Positions 1 through 8,100 of a stretch of DNA of 20,461 bases are shown piece by piece. The DNA comes from CAYJLB01 sp964370845 (GTDB lineage Bacteria > Bacillota > Clostridia > Oscillospirales > Ruminococcaceae). The stretch covers positions 1 through 20,461 of the forward strand of contig CAYJLB010000037.1 of NCBI GenBank assembly GCA_964370845.1, written 5' to 3'. The position numbers were made by a program, and so were the translations under genes. The notes under the pieces were generated by a model. That model was not told the DNA's origin. It made no database searches and saw nothing but the letters and a program-made list of their open reading frames with translations. Each line of letters starts with the position of its first letter. Within the stretch, counting starts at the first letter, position 1.

Positions 1-1362
1 CAGTTTCAGCTTCAGTTTCTTCAGCAGTAGTTTCAACTACGATTGGTTGGTCAGCATCGCCTTCAGCACCTGAGTAAATGATTTGAGCTAGACCCCAAGC
101 AGTGTAATCGCCAGGAACGCCTACGTTGTTCATTTTGTAAGTGAATGAAGAAATGTTACCTGTGAAGTCAGGACCCATAGCGTCAACTAGTTCGTTAACT
201 GAGAAAGTTACAGAGTTGTCAACAACGTCAACAGCTTGAACCATTGTATCAGTCATTTCGTAGTTTAGAGCAAGACCGAAATCTTCTTTTTCAGCTGAAC
301 CGTCAAGAGTGATGTCTTGACCAGGAGTTCCTGGAGTTCCAACTTCATCAGTAGATTCAACTGGGTTGATTGGTTCTAGAACGAAAGTTAAAGTAGCATC
401 AACTGGGTAATCTTGGTACCAGTTGTTGAATTCTCTAACGTATTGGTAAGAAATACGATCAGCAGCAGCAGTTGTATTAACACCATTAGCTTCGCCAGCC
501 ATGTAGTAAGGAACATCTGAGAAGTTTGAATTTGAATCATAAACGCCTGATAGTAGAGTAACAGTGTTTGTGTTGTTTAGTTCTAGGTAAGCTTTTTCGT
601 TTACTGGAGCACCTTTGAAAAGTGGGTCTGAACCGCCAAAAGTAGTGATTGCATCATCATTTGCACCAACAACATCAGCATCACCTGTAACAGCTACAGT
701 GATATTACCAAATTGAATTTGAGTAGCATTTTTAGCAGTAGTGATTTTCTTAGTAACACCTTCAACGTTGAAAGATTCAACGAATTCGTTTGCTCTTAGT
801 TGAAGAGTACCAGCGTCAACAACACCAGTAGCAGCATTAGTTGAAACTGCGAAAGTCCAAGCTTTGTTATAAACTTCGTCTAAATCAGTTTTTAACATAT
901 CGAAGCTTACAGTTCTTGTAGTATCGTCAGTAGTAGCAGCAGTACCTTTATGGNNNNNNNNNNAAGACCAGCAGCAGCAGCAGCTACACTGAATGTCCAA
1001 GTTTTTGAACCAACAGTAGTAACGCCAGCTGGTTTAACCATATCAAAAGTTACAGTTCTTGTAGTGTCATCTGAAGCAACACCAGCAGCTGGAGCAGTAC
1101 CTTTGTGGTTAGTTAGAACAGCAGTTACTTCAACAGAAGTTACCATTTCATCAAAAGTAAATGTGTAAGTTGCAGCAGTAGATTGTTCAGCACCAGTTAA
1201 TGCTGTAACATTGTGTCCTGTAGTGTCCATAGTGTAAGTTGAAACCCAGTTCCATTCGTATAGGTCCCAAGTTTTGCTTTCTAGAGCGAAAGCAGAAGTA
1301 GCCATAGCAGAAATAGCTACTGCGCCAGCAAGAGTGCTAGCAAGAATTTTTTTCATTGTCAT
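1..1362 (-). CDS. Secreted S-layer-like surface protein, N-terminal part (partial, interrupted by gap)
   Basis: The protein begins with a classical signal peptide (MTMKKILAS..., hydrophobic core, probable cleavage after SAFA near residue 26). The rest is Thr/Ala/Val/Asp-rich, with no cysteine in the visible part, which fits an exported structural protein. I chose the ATG at 1362 because AGGAGG (1371-1376) sits 8 nt upstream; an in-frame start at 1434 has no such site. Right of the gap 133 codons are open. Left of the gap about 317 more codons are open with no stop down to base 1, in a different frame from the right half. The last visible residues are Thr/Glu-rich, like the stalks of the nearby lipoproteins. 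Codon use is strongly biased (GCT, ACT, GTT, AAC, TTC), as in abundant proteins. No SLH or cell-wall-binding motif is visible, but the C-terminus is missing. S-layer identity is an inference; it could be another abundant surface or adhesin protein. Confidence 0.75.
820..1110 (-). repeat. Internal repeat of the S-layer-like protein, two copies flanking the gap
   Basis: The upstream copy (about 1110-964) encodes NHKGTA, DDTTRTVTFDM, then SKTWTFSVAAAAAG. The downstream copy (about 952-820) encodes HKGTA, DDTTRTVSFDM, then NKAWTFAVSTNAATG. At DNA level the 16-nt run ttacagttcttgtagt is identical at 907-922 and 1050-1065. More copies could be hidden in the gap. Confidence 0.8.
954..963. other. Assembly gap of 10 Ns
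   Basis: Ten consecutive Ns interrupt the S-layer-like gene. The reading frames on the two sides do not match across exactly ten bases: a length of 2 modulo 3 would be needed to join them. The run is therefore a placeholder of unknown true length. The flanks are the two copies of an internal repeat, a usual cause of such breaks. Confidence 0.95.
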
Positions 1363-1508
1363 GAAAAATTCCTCCTTAAATTTTTTTGTTGTTTTTTCTT
1401 TTGTCCTCAATATATAAATCTTATGAGAACTCATTAGAAGTAACGGATTTTGTAATTAATAAATAATGCAGAATTAATTCATAAATTTTCCAAAATCATT
1501 ACCATTTT

Positions 1509-1537
1509 ATTTTATCATTTGAACCGCAAAGTGTCAA
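1509..1537 (-). promoter_or_regulatory. Sigma-A promoter of the S-layer-like gene
   Basis: On the minus strand TTGACA (1532-1537) and TAAAAT (1509-1514) are separated by exactly 17 bp. Transcription would start near 1502, giving an untranslated leader of about 140 nt before the ATG at 1362. Long leaders are known for abundant S-layer mRNAs. Confidence 0.8.
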
Positions 1538-1568
1538 TGTACTTTTCGTCTAAATATAGCCGAAACAT

Positions 1569-1598
1569 TTTGTATATTTTGTATACAATTTATACAAA
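1569..1598. promoter_or_regulatory. 30-bp near-perfect inverted repeat, operator-like
   Basis: The site reads TTTGTATA-TT-TTGTATACAA-TT-TATACAAA and is symmetric except for the two TT spacers. The core TTGTATACAA is a perfect palindrome. It ends 31 bp upstream of the -35 box of the S-layer-like gene and about 190 bp upstream of the glyS promoter. This fits a dimeric or tetrameric DNA-binding regulator better than an RNA hairpin. The regulator cannot be named from sequence. Confidence 0.55.
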
Positions 1599-1669
1599 GG
1601 ACAAATTATCCAAAAGATAAAACACAGCCTTTTTTGGCTTTCAATAACTTAGTGGCACTATTTGTCACT

Positions 1670-1683
1670 TTTGTTGCAACAAA
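1670..1683. repeat. 14-bp perfect palindrome in the divergent intergenic region
   Basis: TTTGTTGCAACAAA is fully self-complementary. It lies among AT-rich DNA between the S-layer-like gene and glyS, about 105 bp before the glyS -35 box. Apart from this palindrome, the 30-bp inverted repeat and the two promoters, I see nothing coding or RNA-like in 1377-1853. Confidence 0.4.
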
Positions 1684-1788
1684 TTTTGCAATTTTTTAAA
1701 TTTTTTCAAATTTATCAAAAAAATGGCTTAAATAGGTGTGTTTCCCAGTGAAAACTTTTTTATTTCTTTTATTATTTTTTAATTTTTA

Positions 1789-1817
1789 TTGACAAAATTA
1801 GTTTATTGCATTAAAAT
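1789..1817 (+). promoter_or_regulatory. Sigma-A promoter of glyS
   Basis: TTGACA (1789-1794) and TAAAAT (1812-1817) are separated by 17 bp. The start point would be near 1824, leaving a leader of only about 30 nt before the ATG. That is too short for a T-box riboswitch. Confidence 0.85.
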
Positions 1818-1853
1818 GTATATATAAATGTATAACTATTTTGGAGGTATAAA

Positions 1854-3233
1854 ATGTTGACTAATACAGAAAAGACTATGGAGAAAATTGTTGCCCTTTG
1901 TAAAAATCGTGGCTTCGTTTATCCGGGGAGCGAGATTTATGGCGGTCTTGCAAACTCGTGGGACTACGGACCGTACGGGGTTGAACTTAAAAATAATGTG
2001 AAAAAGGCTTGGTGGAAAAAATTTGTTCAAGAAAGTCCTTATAATGTAGGGCTTGATTCAGCGATTTTGATGAATCCTCAAACTTGGGTGGCTTCGGGGC
2101 ATTTGGGCGGGTTCTCTGACCCTTTAATGGATTGCCGTGAATGTAACACTCGCCATAGGGCGGACACGCTTATTGAAACTAATTCCGACGCGAATCCAGC
2201 GGGCTGGTCGGACAGCGAAATGATGAATTTTATTGTGGAAAATAATATTGTTTGTCCTAATTGCGGTAAACTTAATTTTACTGACATAAAAAAATTCAAC
2301 CTTATGTTTAAGACTTTCCAAGGCGTTACTGAGGATTCAGTTTCAGAGCTTTATCTTCGTCCAGAAACTGCACAAGGGATTTTTGTGAATTTTACTAATA
2401 TTCAACGTACTTCCCGTAAAAAAGTGCCTTTCGGTGTAGCCCAAATTGGTAAATCTTTTAGAAATGAAATCACTCCGGGTAACTTTATTTTCCGTGTTCG
2501 TGAATTTGAACAAATGGAACTTGAATTTTTCTGTAAGCCGGATACTGACCTTGAATGGTTTGATTACTGGAGAACTTATTGCAAGAATTTCCTTTTAAAT
2601 ATCGGTTTAAAAGAAGAAAATTTACGTCTTCGTGACCATGATGAGGACGAGCTTTCATTCTATTCTAAGGCAACAACTGACTTTGAATATCTATTTCCTT
2701 TCGGTTGGGGCGAGCTTTGGGGAATTGCTGACAGAACGGATTATGACTTGACTCAACATCAAAATACTAGCGGAAAGTCCCTTGAATACTTCGACCCAGA
2801 AGACAATTCAAAATATATTCCTTACGTTATCGAGCCGTCGCTAGGTGTTGAAAGACTTTTCCTTGCTATTTTAACTCAAAGTTATGACGAAGAAACTATA
2901 AATGAGGGCGATGTGAGAACTGTTATGCATTTCCACCCGTTCTTAGCCCCTGTGAAAGCGGCTGTTTTGCCTTTGACTAAAAAGCTAAAAGAACAATCAT
3001 TAAAACTTTATTCAACTCTTGCAAAGCATTTTAACGTTGAATATGACGAGGCTGGACAAATTGGTAAACGTTACCGCCGTCAAGATGAAATCGGAACTCC
3101 GTTCTGTATTACTTACGATTTTGACACTCTTGAAGACAATTGTGTTACTGTTCGTGACCGTGATACTATGGAACAAGAAAGAATTAATATTAACGATTTA
3201 GTTGAATATATAAACAAAAAAATGGAGTTTTAA
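1854..3233 (+). CDS. glyS: Glycyl-tRNA synthetase, single-chain alpha2 type
   Basis: This class II aminoacyl-tRNA synthetase charges tRNA-Gly with glycine in the cytoplasm. At 459 residues it matches the homodimeric eukaryote/archaea-like form found in many Firmicutes, not the alpha2-beta2 form. Visible signatures are GGLANSWDYGPYG (30-42), RPETAQG (169-175), the motif 2 region FRNEITP with VREFEQME (202-222), and motif 3 EPSLGVERL (327-335). The anticodon-binding domain follows from about 361 (HPFLAPVKAAVLPL). Two CxxC pairs (C94/C97 and C134/C137) could bind zinc in the insertion domain. The ribosome binding site GGAGG (1843-1847) is 6 nt before the ATG. It is the only plus-strand gene in the window, with its own promoter and a strong shared terminator downstream. 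Confidence 0.97.
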   Translation: MLTNTEKTMEKIVALCKNRGFVYPGSEIYGGLANSWDYGPYGVELKNNVKKAWWKKFVQESPYNVGLDSAILMNPQTWVASGHLGGFSDPLMDCRECNTRHRADTLIETNSDANPAGWSDSEMMNFIVENNIVCPNCGKLNFTDIKKFNLMFKTFQGVTEDSVSELYLRPETAQGIFVNFTNIQRTSRKKVPFGVAQIGKSFRNEITPGNFIFRVREFEQMELEFFCKPDTDLEWFDYWRTYCKNFLLNIGLKEENLRLRDHDEDELSFYSKATTDFEYLFPFGWGELWGIADRTDYDLTQHQNTSGKSLEYFDPEDNSKYIPYVIEPSLGVERLFLAILTQSYDEETINEGDVRTVMHFHPFLAPVKAAVLPLTKKLKEQSLKLYSTLAKHFNVEYDEAGQIGKRYRRQDEIGTPFCITYDFDTLEDNCVTVRDRDTMEQERININDLVEYINKKMEF

Positions 3234-3315
3234 TTTTTCTTATGGATTTTTTGTTCAAAAAAATGGAATTTTAAGTTTTATAGTTTTTTCTTGAAAATTT
3301 AATTTGCAAAAAAAT

Positions 3316-3351
3316 AAAGTGTGAGCAGTTTTAAATTGCTCACACTTTTTT
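3316..3351. terminator. Bidirectional intrinsic terminator between glyS and the first lipoprotein gene
   Basis: A 12-bp perfect stem is formed by AAAGTGTGAGCA (3316-3327) and TGCTCACACTTT (3337-3348), with a 9-nt loop. It is flanked by A-rich DNA on the left and a T run on the right, so it can work for both convergent genes. The rest of 3234-3371 is AT-rich and empty of genes. Confidence 0.9.
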
Positions 3352-3371
3352 ATTTGCTTTAAGTTATTTAA

Positions 3372-3950
3372 TTATGCCAATAAATCTAATTCAGCGATAA
3401 TTTGGTCTTTAGTCATACCAACTAGAGTATCAATTGGTGTGTTGATTAGAACTAATGATCCATCAACAAAAACTTCGCCAATTGTTTGTTCGTAAGTTGC
3501 AACTAAAGTGTCCATAGCTTCTTGATTTGATGCAATTTCATCTGCAACTTCAACGAAAGTTACTAAGTAAACGATTTCGTCGCCATTGAACCAGTATGCC
3601 ATAACGTATTGGTTAATACCAGTTGGGTCTGGCAAAACTGACATTGCGTCCAAAACATAGTAATCATCAAAATCTACAGCTGGAACGTATACATCATTGA
3701 TGTTGTCAACTGTAATTGCTGGTAAACCTTCAGCAGATACGTCGCCTTCAGTTTCTTCTTCAGTTTCCTCTGCTTCTGTTTCTTCTTCAGTAGCTTCAGT
3801 TTCTTCTTCTGTTTCTTCCTCAGTTTCTTCAACTTCAGTTGCAGCAGTTGTTGCTGCAGTTGTTTCAGCGTCATCAGCTGAATCACTTGAGCAAGCAATC
3901 ATAGTAGTTGCCATTGTTAGTGCCATTAATGCGATAAGTAATTTTTTCAT
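3372..3950 (-). CDS. Acidic-stalk lipoprotein with one unnamed C-terminal domain
   Basis: This 192-residue protein starts with a lipoprotein signal peptide (MKKLLIALMALTMATT) and lipobox MIAC, so Cys20 should be lipidated and anchored to the outer face of the membrane. Residues 29-70 form a Thr/Ala then Glu/Thr stalk. A folded domain of about 110 residues follows, with landmarks DAMS (101-104), YVMAYWFNG (115-123) and GMTKDQIIAEL (178-188). The domain matches the C-terminal domain of the lipoprotein encoded at 4134-5090, so the two are paralogues. I chose the ATG at 3950 because GGAGAG lies just upstream; the in-frame ATG at 3971 would overlap that site and add a non-signal N-terminus. The function is unknown. 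It has a predicted promoter at 4007-4035 and ends at a shared terminator. Confidence 0.85.
   Translation of the reverse strand: MKKLLIALMALTMATTMIACSSDSADDAETTAATTAATEVEETEEETEEETEATEEETEAEETEEETEGDVSAEGLPAITVDNINDVYVPAVDFDDYYVLDAMSVLPDPTGINQYVMAYWFNGDEIVYLVTFVEVADEIASNQEAMDTLVATYEQTIGEVFVDGSLVLINTPIDTLVGMTKDQIIAELDLLA
3748..3870 (-). repeat. Low-complexity repeat encoding the Glu/Thr and Ala/Thr stalk
   Basis: The DNA is built from reiterated gaa/act/gct codons (tcttcagtttcttc-like units on the plus strand) and encodes blocks such as EETEEETEEETEATEEETEA. Such tracts can change length by slippage. A similar Glu/Thr tract occurs at the left edge of the window in the S-layer-like protein. Confidence 0.7.
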
Positions 3951-4006
3951 TTTAATACTCTCCTTTTTCATTGACTCATTTGTGAATTTGTAACAAGTAC
4001 TAAATT

Positions 4007-4035
4007 ATTATACACTTTTTTGTGCAATTTGTCAA
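4007..4035 (-). promoter_or_regulatory. Sigma-A promoter of the first lipoprotein gene
   Basis: On the minus strand TTGACA (4030-4035) and TATAAT (4007-4012) are both consensus hexamers with 17-bp spacing. The start point would be near 4000, about 50 nt before the ATG at 3950. Confidence 0.88.
4016..4031 (-). repeat. CAAATTGCACAAAAAA motif, copy 1
   Basis: This copy overlaps the -35 box and spacer of the promoter at 4007-4035. The same 16-mer is present at 4083-4098 and 8833-8848, and a shorter version at 9314-9325, all in the same orientation. Confidence 0.55.
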
Positions 4036-4047
4036 GTTGGATTTCGG

Positions 4048-4078
4048 AAAAATATAGGCAAACCGCTATGGTTTGCCT
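4048..4078 (-). terminator. Terminator of the second lipoprotein gene
   Basis: AGGCAAACC (4056-4064) and GGTTTGCCT (4070-4078) form a perfect 9-bp stem with a 5-nt loop. In the minus direction it is followed by ATATTTTT. It lies about 55 bp beyond the stop codon at 4134. The plus-strand flank is also T-rich, but there is no plus-strand gene to end here. Confidence 0.8.
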
Positions 4079-4082
4079 TACT

Positions 4083-4098
4083 TTTTTTGTGCAATTTG
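4083..4098 (-). repeat. CAAATTGCACAAAAAA motif, copy 2
   Basis: This copy is identical over 16 nt to those at 4016-4031 and 8833-8848. It lies between the stop codon of the second lipoprotein gene and its terminator hairpin. Confidence 0.5.
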
Positions 4099-4133
4099 CC
4101 TATTTGCGTCCCACTGCATTTTGCTTAATCTTA

Positions 4134-5090
4134 TTAAAAAGAAGCTACTATTTGGTCTTTTGTAAGCCCTGCAAAAGCTTCAGCAGGTGTTTTTGTAACT
4201 ACAACATTTTCGTTTACAGTAGTTTCGCCCATAGTTTCCATAGTTGCAACAAAAAGGTCTATACTTGCTTGGTCATTTGCAATGAAATCAGAAAGTTCAA
4301 CAACAGTAACTGAATCCACAAGCTCTTGTCCATTAAAATAAAATCCCATTACAAATTTATCAACGCCAACGTCTGCACCATCAACTAAAGTTGACATTGC
4401 GTCAATAACTACTATATCATCATAAGTTGCCTCTGTTGTATAAAAAGCTGTAACTTCTTCGTCAGGAACTTCTTCAATTGTGCCTGTAGCCACATCTTCT
4501 TCAGGTTCACTTCCGTATAAAGGCAAACCATTTGCGATAAAATCAGCTACAACTTCTTCTTGTGTCATATTTGAATATTCATCAACATTCCATTGTGGAT
4601 ATGTGATACTTACAGTTTTTCCGTCAAGTTCAACAGTGTCCTCATCTGTGCTTAATACGCTCACAAGCAAATCAATATCGTCGCTTGTAATATTATCTTC
4701 AACAGTAACAACGTGAGTAATTTGAACTAATTTATCATCTTCAAAAGTTAATTCATAATATGTATCTGCAACAAGAAAATCATCTTCTGGCATTAATGGA
4801 GTTGCATCAAATCTTACAAATTCCTTAGCTCCGCCTACTTCATCGGTATCAGAATTTGTATCATCATTTTCATCACCAGCCGTTGTTTCATCAACTCCAT
4901 CACTATTGTCAGTTTTTTCCCCATTTTCATCGCTAACATCAGTTTCTTCCTCTGTGTCAGCATTTTTGTCAAGTTCAGTAGCAGAAGTTTCTGTTGAATC
5001 TCCAATTATTTTGTCAGCAGTTTTAGCTTCACAACCTATTAAAGTTGCAGCCATAGATACTGCAATTAAAGCTATTAGTATTTTTTTCAT
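4134..5090 (-). CDS. Acidic-stalk lipoprotein with two copies of the unnamed domain
   Basis: This 318-residue protein has a lipoprotein signal peptide (MKKILIALIAVSMAA) and lipobox LIGC, so Cys20 is the lipid anchor. Residues 30-88 are a highly acidic Asp/Glu/Thr/Asn stalk. The C-terminal domain (about 215-318: VIDAMSTL, FVMGFYFNGQELV, GLTKDQIVASF) matches the single domain of the 3372-3950 lipoprotein. An upstream segment (about 100-187: YYELTFEDDKLV, VTVEDNITSDDIDLLVSVL, NMTQEEVVADF) shows the same pattern with less identity and looks like a diverged second copy. I chose the ATG at 5090: it begins the signal peptide, and GGGGAG (5103-5108) lies 12 nt upstream. An upstream TTG at 5135 lies in a hairpin and is rejected. 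No strong promoter is visible before it, so it may depend on read-through from nifJ. The function is unknown. Confidence 0.85.
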   Translation of the reverse strand: MKKILIALIAVSMAATLIGCEAKTADKIIGDSTETSATELDKNADTEEETDVSDENGEKTDNSDGVDETTAGDENDDTNSDTDEVGGAKEFVRFDATPLMPEDDFLVADTYYELTFEDDKLVQITHVVTVEDNITSDDIDLLVSVLSTDEDTVELDGKTVSITYPQWNVDEYSNMTQEEVVADFIANGLPLYGSEPEEDVATGTIEEVPDEEVTAFYTTEATYDDIVVIDAMSTLVDGADVGVDKFVMGFYFNGQELVDSVTVVELSDFIANDQASIDLFVATMETMGETTVNENVVVTKTPAEAFAGLTKDQIVASF

Positions 5091-5125
5091 TTTTAAACTT
5101 TTCTCCCCTTTATTTTTAATAAATA

Positions 5126-5154
5126 GAAAGGACAAGCAAAAAACTTGTCCTTTC
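5126..5154 (-). terminator. Terminator-like hairpin after nifJ
   Basis: GAAAGGACAAG (5126-5136) and CTTGTCCTTTC (5144-5154) form a perfect 11-bp stem with a 7-nt loop. In the minus direction the following tract is TATTTATT, a weak U run. Termination may be incomplete and let some transcripts reach the lipoprotein gene 36 nt further on. Confidence 0.7.
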
Positions 5155-5176
5155 TTATAATGCTATTAAAATTATT

Positions 5177-5192
5177 TCTAATTATAATTAGA
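5177..5192. repeat. 16-bp perfect palindrome over the nifJ stop codon
   Basis: TCTAATTATAATTAGA is fully self-complementary and includes the nifJ TAA stop (5188-5190). It may be chance in AT-rich DNA, or a protein-binding site. A weak candidate promoter for the downstream lipoprotein gene (ATTAGA, 17 bp, TATAAG on the minus strand) starts inside it. Confidence 0.4.
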
Positions 5193-8100
5193 TTTTGCCA
5201 GCAAGTTTTGCAAGTGCATCATATTTAGTAGCTGCATCAGCTGTAGCTCTTTCAAATAATGCTTTTGCTCTTTCTGGATTTTGTCTTGAAAGTAGGTTGT
5301 AACGAACTTCACTCATGATAAATTCATTGAAGTCAGCTGTTGGAGCCTTGCTATCAAGTTGGAATGGATTTTTGCCTTCAGCAGTTAGTCTTGGGTCAAA
5401 TCTAAATAAGTGCCAGTAACCAGCTTCTACAGCTCTCTTAGTTTCAGCGATAGAATTAGCCATACCACCCTTAATACCGTGGTTGATACAAGGAGCATAT
5501 GAAATAACTAGTGAAGGACCGTTGTAGCTTTCAGCTTCATTGATAGCCTTGATAGTTTGGTTCATATCAGCACCCATACCGATTTGAGCAACATAAACGT
5601 AACCGTAGCTCATTGCGATAGCAGCAAGATCTTTCTTCTTAATATCTTTACCACCAGCAGCGAATTGAGCAATTGAACCAGTAGGAGTTGCTTTAGAAGC
5701 TTGTCCACCAGTGTTTGAGTAAACTTCTGTATCAAATACAAAGATATTTACATCTTCGCCAGAAGCGATAACGTGGTCAAGTCCACCGAAACCGATGTCA
5801 TAAGCCCAACCGTCACCACCGAAGATCCATACAGATTTCTTGTTTAGGAAGTCTTTTTCAACTAAGATTTCTTTACAAGCATCGCATCCGCATTTTTCCA
5901 TTTCAGCGATTAAAGCAGTTGTTGCAACAGCATTTTCATTACCTTGGTTCATAGTTGATAGGTAACTTTCAACAGCAGTTTTTAATTCACCTTCAGGTAA
6001 ATTCTTTTGTAGTTCAAGAACTTTAGAAACAACTCTTTGACGTAGAGTAGCTTGAGCTAAGAACATTCCGTAACCATACTCAGCATTATCTTCAAATAGG
6101 GAGTTAGCCCAAGCTGGACCTTTACCTTCTTTGTTAGTTGTGTATGGAGTTGAAGGCCATGAACCACCCCAGATTGATGAACAACCAGTAGCATTTGCAA
6201 TGTACATTCTGTCACCAAATAATTGAGTGATTAATTTAGCATAAGGAGTTTCACCACAACCCGCACAAGCTCCTGAGAATTCAAGAAGTGGTTGTTTGAA
6301 TTGTGAACCTTTAATAGTTGTGTCTTTGAATTTTTCGATAACTTCAGTTTTAACAGGAAGTGTAGTTGCATAAGCAAACAATTCTTGTTGTGGTAATTGG
6401 CTATCTAAAGGACTCATAACAAGTGCTTTTTCACCTTTTTTACCAGGACAAACGTTAGCACATGATCCACATCCAGTACAGTCAAGAGCTGAAACAGTCA
6501 TAACGTAGTTGTATCCAGCCATACCAGTGCATGGGATAGATTTTACAACGTCAGGAGCAGCAGCAACTTCTTCATCAGTCATTACGAATGGACGAATAAC
6601 TGCGTGAGGACATACATATGAACAGAAGTTACATTGGATACAGTTTTCTCCGCACCATTTTGGAACGTCAACAGCGATACCACGTTTTTCATAAGCAGCA
6701 GAACCTTGTGGAGCGTTACCGTCAGCGTGTTGTACGAAAGTTGAAACTGGAAGTTTGTCACCTTCTTGTGAGTTAATTGGGTTTTGAATGTTGTTTACAT
6801 AGTCGATAAGAGCTTTGTTGTCACCAGTAAATGTTGGTAGACCCATATCTGTATCAGCAGCATTTTTCCATTCAGCAGGAACTTGAATTTCAACAAGACC
6901 GCCAAAGCCAGCATCGATAGCATCATGGTTCATCTTAACGATAGCGTCACCCTTCTTAGAGTAAGAAGCAGTAGCAGCATCTTTCATATATTTAACAGCA
7001 TCTTCAAATGGAATGATGTTAGCTAGTTTAAAGAAAGCAGATTGTAAAACAGTGTTAATTCTGTTTCCAAGACCAATTTCTCTACCAATTTTTACACCGT
7101 TAATAGTGTAGAATTTGATATTGTTTTCAGCAATATATCTCTTAACTTGACCTGGTAATCTTTCTTCAAGTTCAGCCATATCCCATTGGCAGTTTAATAG
7201 GAAAGTACCGCCAGGAACTACGTCTTTAACCATATCATATTTGTCGATATAAGCTTCGTTATGACAAGCAACAAAGTTAGCTCTGTTGATTAGGTAAGTT
7301 GATTTAATTGGTGATTTACCGAATCTTAAGTGAGAAACAGTTACACCACCAGATTTTTTGGAGTCATATGAGAAGTAAGCTTGTGCGTACATATCAGTAT
7401 GGTCACCAATGATTTTGATTGAGTTCTTGTTAGCACCAACAGTACCGTCAGCTCCAAGTCCCCAGAATTTACATTGTGTAGTTCCTTCAGCAGCAGTATC
7501 TTGGTTAGCACCAACTTCAAGTGAAAGGTTAGTAACGTCATCTTTGATACCAACTGTGAATTGTTCTTTACAGCAATTTTCAAATACAGCAATAATTTGA
7601 GCAGGAGTAGTGTCTTTTGAACCAAGACCGTATCTACCTGAGAAAATTGGAGTGTCTTTAAGTGCTGTTCCACGAACAGAAGCAACAACGTCTAAGAATA
7701 GAGGTTCGCCGATTGAACCAGGTTCTTTAGTTCTATCAAGAACTGTAATTTTCTTAGTTGATGCAGGGAATGCTTCAATTAATTTAGCTGGAACGAATGG
7801 TCTATATAGACGAACTTTTACAAGACCGTATTTACCACCGTTTGCATTTAAGAAGTCAATAGTTTCTTCAATTGTATCACATACAGAACCCATAGCAACG
7901 ATAACGTGTTCAGCATCAGGAGCACCGTAGTAGTTGAATAGTTTGTAGTCAGTGCCAATTTTAGCATTAACTTTATCCATATATTCTTCAACAACAGCTG
8001 GGAATTCGTTGTAATAAGTGTTTGAAGCTTCTCTAGCTTGGAAGAAGATGTCAGGGTTTTGAGCAGAACCTCTTAGAATTGGGTGCTCAGGGTTTAAAGC

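Noticed and set aside
1363..1434. Longer N-terminus of the S-layer-like protein starting at 1434
   Set aside because: It would place 24 charged residues before a clear signal peptide and run through the AGGAGG site at 1371-1376.
3748..3870. CRISPR-like periodic repeats
   Set aside because: The periodicity is that of codons in an acidic stalk. There are no constant repeats with unique spacers.
3697..3993. Plus-strand Ser/Val-rich ORF opposite the first lipoprotein gene
   Set aside because: It is the antisense reading of the Glu/Thr repeat and signal peptide of the lipoprotein gene.
5091..5135. Upstream TTG start for the second lipoprotein
   Set aside because: The codon lies inside the stem of the hairpin after nifJ, and the extension would precede a complete lipoprotein signal peptide.
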